Positions 54,657 to 62,537 of a DNA stretch of 64,000 bases are shown in pieces. The position numbers and the translations under genes were made by a program. The stretch lies in contig NC_007802.1 in assembly GCF_000013565.1 (NCBI RefSeq), positions 4,149,501 to 4,213,500 on the forward strand, given 5' to 3'. Position 1 is the stretch's first letter; every line of letters starts with the position of its first letter. A model generated the notes under the pieces. It searched no databases, was not told where the DNA came from, and was given only the letters and a program-made list of their open reading frames with translations. This DNA comes from Jannaschia sp. CCS1. Its GTDB lineage: Bacteria; Pseudomonadota; Alphaproteobacteria; Rhodobacterales; Rhodobacteraceae.

Positions 54657-55202
54657 TCAGGAACGGCCCTTTTGCCAGCGATCCCGCATGTAATGCCAGG
54701 CCTGCATGGCTTTCGGGCCCTGCACTGCACCCAGCACGGGCATCATTCCCAATATCGCCGTGCCCCCCATCCAGGCCATCATCTTCGGGCTTGGCCCTTC
54801 CGAGCTTCGCGCGCCATCCACACCCGACGCTGTTTGAAATCGGTCCGACGCAGACATAAAATGGTCAATGAAGACGGCAGGTCCCAGTTGCACTTGTTCT
54901 GCCAACCCGCTCCAGGAGAACTCCAAACCGTAGCGTAGCAACCATAAGGACGCTAACCCGATTATTGCACCGACCACACCGATCACAACGCGGATGATCA
55001 GGAACCGCGATGTCGCGCCATAGAGGACTGGCAGGACCAAAGCAGACAAGGCAATCAGGATCGCCGATAGCGCAACAAGATCAACCCAAATGCTGATCGC
55101 AGCGAGGCACACACCACAAAAGGTCGAAAAGAGACAGGCCTTCAAACCGGCCATGCGACTGGGACGAAAAGTCGTCGAGGGCTGGAATGGACTATCGTTC
55201 AC
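54657..55202 (-). CDS. Hypothetical membrane protein
   Basis: 181 residues. Hydrophobic segments: LKACLFSTFCGVCLAAISIW, VALSAILIALSALVLPVLYG, LIIRVVIGVVGAIIGLASLW, and near the C-terminus GGTAILGMMPVLGAVQGPK, giving about four helices, with a polar loop at about 110-145. The tail is basic. No motif recognised. The second copy of the palindrome lies 270 bp upstream. Function unknown. Confidence 0.65.
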   Translation of the reverse strand: MNDSPFQPSTTFRPSRMAGLKACLFSTFCGVCLAAISIWVDLVALSAILIALSALVLPVLYGATSRFLIIRVVIGVVGAIIGLASLWLLRYGLEFSWSGLAEQVQLGPAVFIDHFMSASDRFQTASGVDGARSSEGPSPKMMAWMGGTAILGMMPVLGAVQGPKAMQAWHYMRDRWQKGRS

Positions 55203-55688
55203 GTTTTTTCCTGTGATGAGACGTCACACCGTTTGGCTTTGTCAAAAGATTCTACCACACAGGCACGGAATATAACGTCTTGTACAGATTGCAGTGCACT
55301 ATTTATTTAGCGGGAATTTCAATATCAATGACGGTCCGCTGTTGGCGAGATCGGTGATTGGTATAACGTATTATTTTGCGGCGGCCCTCATTGATATTTC
55401 CAGAGCACCATGTCATGTATTTTGCCCCATACCTATTCAAGACGTAGGGTAATTGAGCCGAAAAAGCTTTACCTCATCAATAATGATGAGTTTTATAGAG
55501 ACCTTTGAAATTACCTAGATGACGTGTTCTAATTTCAGGCGGTTGTATATTTGACAAACTCAACGCTTGAGGACTTTACAAGGTTCGATAAACGATGTCG
55601 AAACAACTCGATTGTGCGACGTCTAGAACCGTAAATCAGAAACCCTGTCCAATGGCGGCGAGCGGTTTTCCTGAATAAGGATGCATTT
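55203..55688. other. AT-rich gene desert, left part
   Basis: 486 bp with low GC for this genome, many stops in all frames, and the palindrome copy at 55473-55490. No tRNA, no terminator and no gene supported. Confidence 0.55.
55473..55490. promoter_or_regulatory. Palindrome CTCATCA-N4-TGATGAG, copy 2
   Basis: CTCATCA (55473-55479), ATAA, TGATGAG (55484-55490). Arms identical to the copy at 51963-51980. It is upstream of the minus-strand membrane protein gene. Confidence 0.5.
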
Positions 55689-55856
55689 TTATGTTCCCAA
55701 GAATTTTAGGAGAGCGTCCCCGTCGAAGACGATACTAGTCATCGCCTGATCGGCGAATACTACCGGACAGGTGGCGAAAACGAATAGACCGCCCACGGGT
55801 TCCGCGCGGTTGAGGCAGTATCGGCTCGCCTCTGGCTCATTGCGTGTCAGACGCAT
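55689..55856 (-). CDS. Candidate 55-residue ORF in the gene desert
   Basis: ATG 55856 (plus-strand CAT at 55854-55856) to TAA at 55689-55691. It reads MRLTRNEPEASRYCLNRAEP, then VGGLFVFATCPVVFADQAM, and ends DGDALLKFLGT. The composition and a four-base-spaced GGGGG upstream support translation. The same frame stays open for a further 75 or so codons upstream without a start codon (including LCPRCALIRCERR), so it may instead be the tail of a decayed longer gene. No family recognised. Confidence 0.4.
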   Translation of the reverse strand: MRLTRNEPEASRYCLNRAEPVGGLFVFATCPVVFADQAMTSIVFDGDALLKFLGT

Positions 55857-56153
55857 GATACCCCCGATATGACGGGCGCGATCTCCTGCTCGCCTCTCGC
55901 ACCGGATCAGCGCGCATCGGGGGCAAAGATTGTAGAGCAGGAGGTCAGGGGGCCACAGCCTGTGTGATCTGCGCCCGCGTAAATGACGTTTCGGAGTCGA
56001 CTGACCTAAAAAGCGGGACGGCGTCTGCCAGCCATACGTGCCAAAGCCGACGTTGGCGACGGGCGATGGGTAGGGGGGTCAGTGGCCCCGGCGAGCCGTT
56101 CGGGCATCAGCGCAGATCCGAGACCTCCGGTCTCTGACAAGCTGCGTCATCGC
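55857..56153. other. Gene desert, right part
   Basis: 297 bp up to the alcohol dehydrogenase stop. Carries the open frame described with the 55-residue ORF; otherwise nothing supported. Confidence 0.4.
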
Positions 56154-57317
56154 TCACACCTCCTGAAACGCGGCCGACAGCGTGAGGATGCGTGCGAGGT
56201 CCGATTGCGTAAGCGGCGTCCCATTCGCACCCATGGATGAGGATGTGAGCGCATCCGATGTGATGGCGGGCACCTCCGCCTCGGGTAGATCCGTCAGAAA
56301 AGCCAACTTCGGCACGCCCCAATCGTTGAGGACCCTGGCAATCTGGGCCAGGTCGCCTTGGCGCGTCGGCGTGATCTCTGCCAACCACGACAGCACTTCA
56401 TTGTGGCGATCCTGATCCAGCCCCTGGGAGCGCCGCTGCTCCATGTTCACCTGAAGCGTCGCACACAGAAGGCGACCGCAGAGGAGGCCGTGCGGCACGT
56501 CCGGGACCCGTCCGCCAATCACGCCAGCGAGGCCATGGACGGCCCCCAGCCCGGCATTGGTCAGGGCCAGACCGCCAAAGAGGCTGACGAGGGCCAGATC
56601 ATCTCGGGCTTGGGCGTTTTCCCCTTGCGCCAGCTTGGCGAGCGCGTGGACGCCAAGCGGGATGGCGTGGCGACACAGGGCATCGGTGTAGGCATTGGCG
56701 CGGTTGGACAAATATGGCTCGATCACCTGCACCAAAGCGTCAAGGCCCGAGCCGAATGTGACATTCAAGGGGGTGTCATCGGTGAGCGCCGGATCAACGA
56801 GCGCCACGTCTGCGATCATCGCCGTATCGCGCAGGCTGATCTTTTGCCGCCGTTCCGGCACGCAAATGACGGCGTTCCGGGTCACCTCAGCGCCGGTGCC
56901 CGCGGTGGTCGGGATGGCAATGAACGGCAGGGGCGGCGCATCGAGGGGACGGCCGCCGGTGACATAGTCCTGCGCGGGGTGCGGGGCAGGCACCAAAGCG
57001 GCGATGGCCTTTGCGAGGTCAATGACACTGCCGCCGCCCACGCCTGCGATCACGTCGCAGCGTGCGGCACGGGCGATCTCGACCGCATCGGTCACGTCGG
57101 TCAGGTGAGGTTCGCGGGTGCCGTACACCTGCGTGATGTCCGCCCCGCTGCGTCGCAAGTCAGCGGCGAACACGTCGCACCAGAGGGCGGAGCGGCCCCG
57201 GACCAGCAACACCCGACTGCCCAATGCCAGGACCTTGGACACAGCATCGCCTGCGCATCCCCGCCCAAAGGTCAGGTCCCGGGGTTGCAGGATCGAAAAG
57301 GAGGGCTGCGTGGTCAT
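56154..57317 (-). CDS. Iron-type alcohol dehydrogenase with altered metal site
   Basis: 387 residues, the family's usual length. Nucleotide site: GVGGGSVIDLAKAIAALV and IPTTAGTGAEVTRNAVI. Expected metal ligands are Asp, His, His, His; here they read Asp193, Gln197 (GLDALVQVIEPY), His261 (GAVHGLAGVIGG) and His276 (VPHGLL), so the second ligand is Gln. The protein may use another metal or act on another substrate, for example glycerol or a diol, given its place after the glycerol-transport genes. An intrinsic terminator lies between it and glpV, so it is probably expressed at a lower level or from its own promoter. Confidence 0.88.
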   Translation of the reverse strand: MTTQPSFSILQPRDLTFGRGCAGDAVSKVLALGSRVLLVRGRSALWCDVFAADLRRSGADITQVYGTREPHLTDVTDAVEIARAARCDVIAGVGGGSVIDLAKAIAALVPAPHPAQDYVTGGRPLDAPPLPFIAIPTTAGTGAEVTRNAVICVPERRQKISLRDTAMIADVALVDPALTDDTPLNVTFGSGLDALVQVIEPYLSNRANAYTDALCRHAIPLGVHALAKLAQGENAQARDDLALVSLFGGLALTNAGLGAVHGLAGVIGGRVPDVPHGLLCGRLLCATLQVNMEQRRSQGLDQDRHNEVLSWLAEITPTRQGDLAQIARVLNDWGVPKLAFLTDLPEAEVPAITSDALTSSSMGANGTPLTQSDLARILTLSAAFQEV

Positions 57318-57334
57318 GACGGACCTCGTGAGTC

Positions 57335-57368
57335 AAAAAATCCGGGGCCCCGCATCGAGGGCCCCGGA
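57335..57368 (-). terminator. Intrinsic terminator between glpV and the dehydrogenase
   Basis: Perfect 10-bp stem (TCCGGGGCCC 57341-57350 with 57359-57368), 8-nt loop, and on the minus strand a run of six T (57335-57340). Strong, reading leftward after glpV. Confidence 0.88.
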
Positions 57369-57419
57369 CAAGGTGTCGGCCAAGGTCGAAACCTCAGGCC
57401 CACAGGGAGAAGCCGAGGC

Positions 57420-59129
57420 TTACTGCCAGGATTGGATCAGCTCGTCATAGCTGACGGTTTGTGGCTCTTCGTCCTCGTTCTCAAGGGCGGCCTGGGGCGC
57501 ACCGTCCTGAGACAGCCAGAACTCCGGATCGCTTTCATCGTTGAGAAGCGGACCGAGATCCCCCTGAACGCCTGCCCGCTCAAGACGGGCCAGAACGGCC
57601 TCTTGCTGCGCACAAAGGTTATCGAGCGCCTCTTGCGGGGTCAGTGCACCGGACGATGCATCGCCGATGTTCTGCCACCACAGCGGCGCCAGACGTGGAT
57701 AATCAGGCACGTTCGTACCAGTTGGCGACCACTGGGTGCGGGCGGGCGAGCGATAGAACTCGATCAGACCCCCCAGGTTTGGCGCACGCTCGGTGAAGCT
57801 CTCGTGCTGGATCGTGGACTCGCGGATAAACGTGAGGCCCTCATGGGACTTCTCGACATCCACGGTCATCGACGTCACGAACTGAGCATAAAGCCATGCG
57901 GCCTGCGCCCGGTCCACGGGTGTGGACTGCATCAACGTCCAGGACCCCGCGTCCTGGTAGCCGATCTTCTGACCTTCGCGCCAGTAGACACCGTGCGGGC
58001 TGGGGGCCATCCGCCAACGGGGCGACCCGTCGTCGTTCAGCACCGCTTCCGCACCCTCGCCGACCATCGACGCGGTAAACGCCGTGTACCAGAACATCTG
58101 CTGCGCAATCACACCCTGCGACGGCAGTGGCCCCGCCTCAGAGAAGTTCATACCAGCCGCTTCCGGCGGTGCGTAGTTGGTCAGCCAGTTGGTGTACGAC
58201 TCAATGGCGTAGACTGCGGCCGGGCCGTTGGTAGCACCGCCACGCGCGACGCAAGAGCCGACGGGACGGCTGTCTTCGTTCACACGAATGCCCCACTCAT
58301 CGACGGGCAGGCCGTTCGGCTCGCCAATGTCGCCCATGCCAGCCATGGACATCCACGCATCGGTGAAACGCCAACCCAGCGACGGATCGCGACGACCGTA
58401 GTCCATGTGACCGAAGACCTCGACACCGTCGATTTCACGACCGGTGAAGAATTCCGCGATATCCTCATAGGCAGACCAGTTGACCGGAACACCCAGCTCA
58501 TAGCCGTATTGCTCCTGGAAATCGGCCATGATTTCTGGATCGGTGAACCAGTCGTAGCGGAACCAATAGAGGTTCGCGAACTGCTGGTCGGGCAGCTGGT
58601 ACAGCAGCCCATCGGGACCCGTCGTGAACGACAGGCCGATGAAGTCGTCAAGGTTCAGATTGGGGTTGGTAACGTCCGCGCCCTCATTCGCCATCCAGTC
58701 CGTCAGGTTGCGGGCCTGCTGATAGCGCCAGTGGGTGCCGATCAGATCACTGTCGTTGACGTAGGCGTCATAGATGTTTTCGCCGGTCTGCATCTGCGTT
58801 TGCAGACGCTCCACCACGTCGCCTTCGCCGATCAGGTCGTGGGTGACGCTGATGCCGGTGATCGCCTCGAAGATGGGGGCCAGCACATTGGCCTCATATT
58901 CGTGGGTGGCGATGGTCTCTGACACAACGCGGATCTCCATACCCTGATAGGGTTGGGCCGCGTCGACGAACCATTGCATCTCGGCTTCCTGCTCTTCGCG
59001 GGTCAGCGCGGAATGCTCGATATGCTCGTCCAGGAACGCGATGGCCGCTTCCATATCGGCGATGGCCGGAGTGGCCAGAAGCCCCACGGTCAGCGCCAGG
59101 GCCGAGGTTGTTCTAAGGGTTAAGTTCAT
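57420..59129 (-). CDS. glpV: Glycerol ABC transporter substrate-binding protein GlpV
   Basis: 569 residues with GGGAGGA before ATG 59129. Sec signal peptide (NLTLRTTSALALTVGLLATP, cleavage near AIADME). The long binding-protein fold matches GlpV of rhizobial glycerol transporters: QGMEIRVVSETIATHEYEAN, LIGEGDVVERLQTQMQTGEN, WRYQQARNLTDWMANEGADV, LYQLPDQQFANLYWFRYDWF, and the acidic tail EDEEPQTVSYDELIQSW. It captures the substrate in the periplasm. Position after glpU agrees with the rhizobial order. Assigned by family memory and context. Confidence 0.88.
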   Translation of the reverse strand: MNLTLRTTSALALTVGLLATPAIADMEAAIAFLDEHIEHSALTREEQEAEMQWFVDAAQPYQGMEIRVVSETIATHEYEANVLAPIFEAITGISVTHDLIGEGDVVERLQTQMQTGENIYDAYVNDSDLIGTHWRYQQARNLTDWMANEGADVTNPNLNLDDFIGLSFTTGPDGLLYQLPDQQFANLYWFRYDWFTDPEIMADFQEQYGYELGVPVNWSAYEDIAEFFTGREIDGVEVFGHMDYGRRDPSLGWRFTDAWMSMAGMGDIGEPNGLPVDEWGIRVNEDSRPVGSCVARGGATNGPAAVYAIESYTNWLTNYAPPEAAGMNFSEAGPLPSQGVIAQQMFWYTAFTASMVGEGAEAVLNDDGSPRWRMAPSPHGVYWREGQKIGYQDAGSWTLMQSTPVDRAQAAWLYAQFVTSMTVDVEKSHEGLTFIRESTIQHESFTERAPNLGGLIEFYRSPARTQWSPTGTNVPDYPRLAPLWWQNIGDASSGALTPQEALDNLCAQQEAVLARLERAGVQGDLGPLLNDESDPEFWLSQDGAPQAALENEDEEPQTVSYDELIQSWQ

Positions 59130-59217
59130 TGTCTTCCTCCCAAAGGTTATAGGAACTTGGTTTTAGTTGGATCGCGCCGCCAGCTCCCATTCGGGCGGCA
59201 CGTCCTTGGGTGCCGTC

Positions 59218-59490
59218 TTAGACCCAGCGGAACACCGCAGCGCCGTAGACAAGACAAACCAGCAGCGCATAGGGCTGCGGGCCAGCTTCCAGGCCGAGCC
59301 ACGCCAGATTGATGAACGCAGAGCCCAGGAGTGTGATGAAGAGGCGGTCGCCCCGTGTGGTTTCGATCCGCAAGACACCCACGCGGGGCGTTTCGGGGTA
59401 TTTGATCGCCAGAAAGGTCATGAATGCGAGGATCGAGGCGATGACGCCAAAGAAAATCGCGGTCTCCAGGGTCCAGGCCATCCATCCCAT
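59218..59490 (-). CDS. glpU: Small membrane protein GlpU (DUF2160)
   Basis: 90 residues with three membrane helices: WTLETAIFFGVIASILAFM, RLFITLLGSAFINLAWLGL, YALLVCLVYGAAVFRWV. This is the DUF2160 family found in glycerol ABC operons, where it is needed for or accompanies transport; its mechanism is unknown. It starts three bases after the stop of the 83-residue gene. Confidence 0.85.
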   Translation of the reverse strand: MGWMAWTLETAIFFGVIASILAFMTFLAIKYPETPRVGVLRIETTRGDRLFITLLGSAFINLAWLGLEAGPQPYALLVCLVYGAAVFRWV

Positions 59491-59493
59491 GGG

Positions 59494-59745
59494 TCAGCCC
59501 TCCTTCGGATTGTAAGCGTTGTCGATAAACAGGCGGGTCACCCGGTGGTAGGCGGCGCGGTCGCTATATGTCAGCTCCCACGTCCCGCCGGTCACCATCG
59601 TCAGGATCAGCGAGAAGCTGCCGCGGTTCAGGTACCCCCAAACGACCTGGTCAAGATTGATGAAGTGTGGCGTGCCAAATCCATCGCCCACAGCACTCAT
59701 GTATTTGCCTTCGACAGTGTTGGCATCCAGATACAGCAGGTTCAT
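59494..59745 (-). CDS. 83-residue protein of unknown family inside the glycerol operon
   Basis: ATG 59745 with GGGGAGGG six bases upstream, sharing a base with the glpQ stop (TGATG), so it is translationally coupled and almost certainly made. Reads MNLLYLDANTVEGKY, FINLDQVVWGYLNRGSF and SLILTMVTGGTWELTYSDR, a beta-rich, soluble pattern resembling small FlbD-like or PH-like domains, then a helical end. It is not in the rhizobial glp operon as I remember it. No family named. Confidence 0.75.
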   Translation of the reverse strand: MNLLYLDANTVEGKYMSAVGDGFGTPHFINLDQVVWGYLNRGSFSLILTMVTGGTWELTYSDRAAYHRVTRLFIDNAYNPKEG

Positions 59746-60569
59746 CACACCCTCCCCAGGGCGAAGCCCTTGGCGATGTAGTTGCGGACAAAATAGATCA
59801 CGAGCGCGCCGGGGATGATCGTCAGGATACCCGCCGCCGCCAGAACGCCCCAGTCGACACCTGCCGCGCCCACGGTGCGGGTCATGATGGCGGCAATCGG
59901 TTTCGCTTCGGTTGCCGTGAGCGTTCGCGACAGCAACAGTTCTACCCAGGAGAACATGAAGCAGAAGAACGCCGTCACGCCGATGCCGGAGGCGATCAGC
60001 GGCATGAAGATGCGGGTGAAGAAGCGGCCGAAGCTGTAGCCGTCGATATAGGCAGTTTCGTCGATTTCCTTCGGCACGCCGCGCATGAAGCCTTCCAGGA
60101 TCCAGACGGCGAGCGGCACGTTAAACAGACAATGGGCCAGTGCCACGGCGATGTGTGTGTCAAACAGCCCGACCGAGGAATATAGCTGGAAGAACGGCAG
60201 CGCAAAAACGGCGGGTGGGGCCATGCGGTTGGTGAGCAGCCAGAAGAACAGGTGCTTGTCGCCCATGAAGTGGTAGCGGCTGAAGGCATAAGCCGCAGGC
60301 AAGGCAACGGCGATGGAGATGGCCGTGTTCAGCGTCACGTAGATGATCGAGTTGATGTAGCCGATGTACCAACTGCGGTCCGTCAGGATCGTGCGATAAT
60401 TGTCGAACGTCATATTCTCGGGCCAGAGCGTGATGCCGCCCAGAATCTCGGCATTGGTCTTCAGGCTCATGATCAAAAGCCAGTAGATCGGCAGCATCAA
60501 AAACAGCAGGTAGAGCCCCATGACGATGGGTTTGGAATTGATCCTGCGACGGGAGGAGGACGCTGACAT
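59745..60569 (-). CDS. glpQ: Glycerol ABC transporter permease GlpQ
   Basis: 274 residues, six helices (VMGLYLLFLMLPIYWLLIMS is the first). EAA loop GFMRGVPKEIDETAYIDGYS. C-terminal FVRNYIAKGFALGRV is the CUT1 ending. Starts MSASSSRRRINSK, directly after glpP (one base). Confidence 0.9.
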   Translation of the reverse strand: MSASSSRRRINSKPIVMGLYLLFLMLPIYWLLIMSLKTNAEILGGITLWPENMTFDNYRTILTDRSWYIGYINSIIYVTLNTAISIAVALPAAYAFSRYHFMGDKHLFFWLLTNRMAPPAVFALPFFQLYSSVGLFDTHIAVALAHCLFNVPLAVWILEGFMRGVPKEIDETAYIDGYSFGRFFTRIFMPLIASGIGVTAFFCFMFSWVELLLSRTLTATEAKPIAAIMTRTVGAAGVDWGVLAAAGILTIIPGALVIYFVRNYIAKGFALGRV

Positions 60570-61442
60570 TTACACACCATCCCTTTTGTCGAGGTTCACC
60601 ATGATCGTATAGAACACGTATGAAATCAGTAGGATAACAAGGTAATACATGATCGAATAAGACGCGGCGGGACCCAGATCCATCTGCCCCAACGCCATGT
60701 TCACGAGGTCGATGGACAGGAAGTTGGTGGAGCTGCCGGGCCCGCCCCCGGTGACCACGAAGGGCTCGGTATAGATCATGAAACTGTCCATAAACCGCAG
60801 CAGAATCGCGATCATTAAGACGCCCTGCATCTTCGGCAATTCGATGTAGCGGAACACTTTCCAACGGCTCGCCTGATCGATCTTAGCCGCTTGATAATAG
60901 GCGTCGGGGATGGATTGCAGACCCGCATAGGCCAGTAAAGCGACCAGTGAGGTCCAGTGCCAGACGTCCATCACCACCAGCGTGATCCAGGCATCCACCC
61001 AATCCTGCGTGTAATTGTAATCGATCCCTATTTCCGACAGCGTGTAGCCCAGAAGGCCAATGTCGGCGCGGCCAAAGATCTGCCAGATCGTGCCCACCAC
61101 GTTCCACGGGATCAGCAGCGGCAGGGACATCAGGACAAGGCAGACCGACGCCCAGAACCCGCTTTTGGGCATGTTCAGCGCGATCAGGATGCCAAGCGGG
61201 ATCTGGATCAACAAAATGATGACCGAGAAGATCAGCTGCCGTTGCAGGCTGTCCCACATGCGGTCCGATTGCAGGTTGATCTGGAACCATTCAAGGCCCG
61301 CGGGAAAGAAGACGTTGTTCCCGAAGGTGTCCTGCACTGAATAATTCACCACCGTCATTAGCGGCACCACGGCGGAGAAGCCCACAAGAACCAGCACCGG
61401 CAAGATCAGGAACCAGGCCTTCTGGTTGACGGTCTTGTTCAT
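60570..61442 (-). CDS. glpP: Glycerol ABC transporter permease GlpP
   Basis: 290 residues, six helices. Coupling loop AGLQSIPDAYYQAAKIDQAS then RWKVFRYIELPKMQGVLM; the loop has the usual A-x-x-D-G-A-type pattern shifted to DQAS. Overlaps the glpT stop by four bases. Confidence 0.9.
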   Translation of the reverse strand: MNKTVNQKAWFLILPVLVLVGFSAVVPLMTVVNYSVQDTFGNNVFFPAGLEWFQINLQSDRMWDSLQRQLIFSVIILLIQIPLGILIALNMPKSGFWASVCLVLMSLPLLIPWNVVGTIWQIFGRADIGLLGYTLSEIGIDYNYTQDWVDAWITLVVMDVWHWTSLVALLAYAGLQSIPDAYYQAAKIDQASRWKVFRYIELPKMQGVLMIAILLRFMDSFMIYTEPFVVTGGGPGSSTNFLSIDLVNMALGQMDLGPAASYSIMYYLVILLISYVFYTIMVNLDKRDGV

Positions 61443-62524
61443 GCCGCAGCCTCCGCTGTTGGGGCCACGCGCCAGTCGTCGGCGTAGATGTTGATCCCGT
61501 CCGTATCAAAACTGACGAATGTGCTGTCGGATGGAAGGACGTCGCCCTCGCCGATAATCGCGTCCAGTTTGTGGCCGGACATATCGAGGCGGACAATCTT
61601 GTGGCGGCCCACGTCTTCGACCCGACGCACGCGGGCGGGGATGCCTGTGCCGGCGTTCAATTGAACAAATTCAGGCCGGACGCCGAGTTCAACCTTGCCG
61701 CTCAGATTGCCATAGCCGCGGCCCAAGGCGACCTCCTGCCCGGCGACTATTGCAGACGCCCCGTTGACCGACGCAGCCAGCACATTCATCCCGGGCGAGC
61801 CAATGAAATAGCCCACAAACGTATGCTCTGGCCGCTCAAACAGTTCCTGCGGGGTGCCCATCTGCACCACGCGGCCGTCATACATGACGACGACCTTGTC
61901 GGCGAAGGTCAGCGCCTCGGTCTGATCGTGGGTGACGTAGATCATTGTGTGCCCGAACTCGTGGTGCAGCGCCTTAAGTTGCGTGCGCAATTCCCACTTC
62001 ATGTGGGGGTCAATCACCGTCAGCGGCTCATCAAACAGCAGCGCGTTGACGTCTTCGCGCACCATGCCGCGCCCGAGAGAGATCTTCTGTTTTGCATCCG
62101 CCGTCAGCCCGCGCGCCTTGCGCCGCAGCACGTCTTCCATCCCGATCATCGCCGCGATTTCCTGCACGCGTTGCTGGACATAGGCTGGATCTGCGCCGCG
62201 ATTGCGCAGGGGGAAGGCGAGGTTATCGTGGACCGTCATCGTGTCGTAGACGACGGGAAACTGGAACACCTGCGCGATGTTGCGCTCGGCTGTGGGGGCG
62301 TCGGTCACATCCTTGTCGTTGAACAGGATGCGCCCGCGCGAGGGCACCAAGAGGCCGGAGATGATGTTGAGCAGCGTGGACTTGCCGCAGCCCGAGGAGC
62401 CGAGAAGCGCGTAGGCCTCCCCGTCCACCCAATCGTGATTCAGCTCTTTCAAGGCCCAGTCATCCTCCCCGTCCGGATTGGGGAGATAGGAATGCGCCAG
62501 ATTGCTGAGCGTGATTTTCGCCAT
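61439..62524 (-). CDS. glpT: Glycerol ABC transporter ATPase GlpT, non-canonical signature
   Basis: 361 residues from ATG 62524. Walker A LLGSSGCGKSTLLNIISG, Walker B NALLFDEPLTVIDPHMKW, switch His in IYVTHDQTEALTFADK, and a TOBE tail. Where LSGGQ is expected it reads GLTADAKQKISLGRGMVRED, so the ABC signature is altered. With GlpS, which keeps a normal LSGGQ, it should form an asymmetric pair in which one ATP site is degenerate. Confidence 0.88.
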   Translation of the reverse strand: MAKITLSNLAHSYLPNPDGEDDWALKELNHDWVDGEAYALLGSSGCGKSTLLNIISGLLVPSRGRILFNDKDVTDAPTAERNIAQVFQFPVVYDTMTVHDNLAFPLRNRGADPAYVQQRVQEIAAMIGMEDVLRRKARGLTADAKQKISLGRGMVREDVNALLFDEPLTVIDPHMKWELRTQLKALHHEFGHTMIYVTHDQTEALTFADKVVVMYDGRVVQMGTPQELFERPEHTFVGYFIGSPGMNVLAASVNGASAIVAGQEVALGRGYGNLSGKVELGVRPEFVQLNAGTGIPARVRRVEDVGRHKIVRLDMSGHKLDAIIGEGDVLPSDSTFVSFDTDGINIYADDWRVAPTAEAAA

Positions 62525-62537
62525 GATCAGAAGGCCC

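Noticed and set aside
54527-54859. 110-residue plus-strand frame
   Set aside because: Overlaps the minus-strand membrane protein gene and has a shadow-like composition.
56358-58922. 854-residue plus-strand frame
   Set aside because: Shadow of the dehydrogenase and glpV genes on the other strand.
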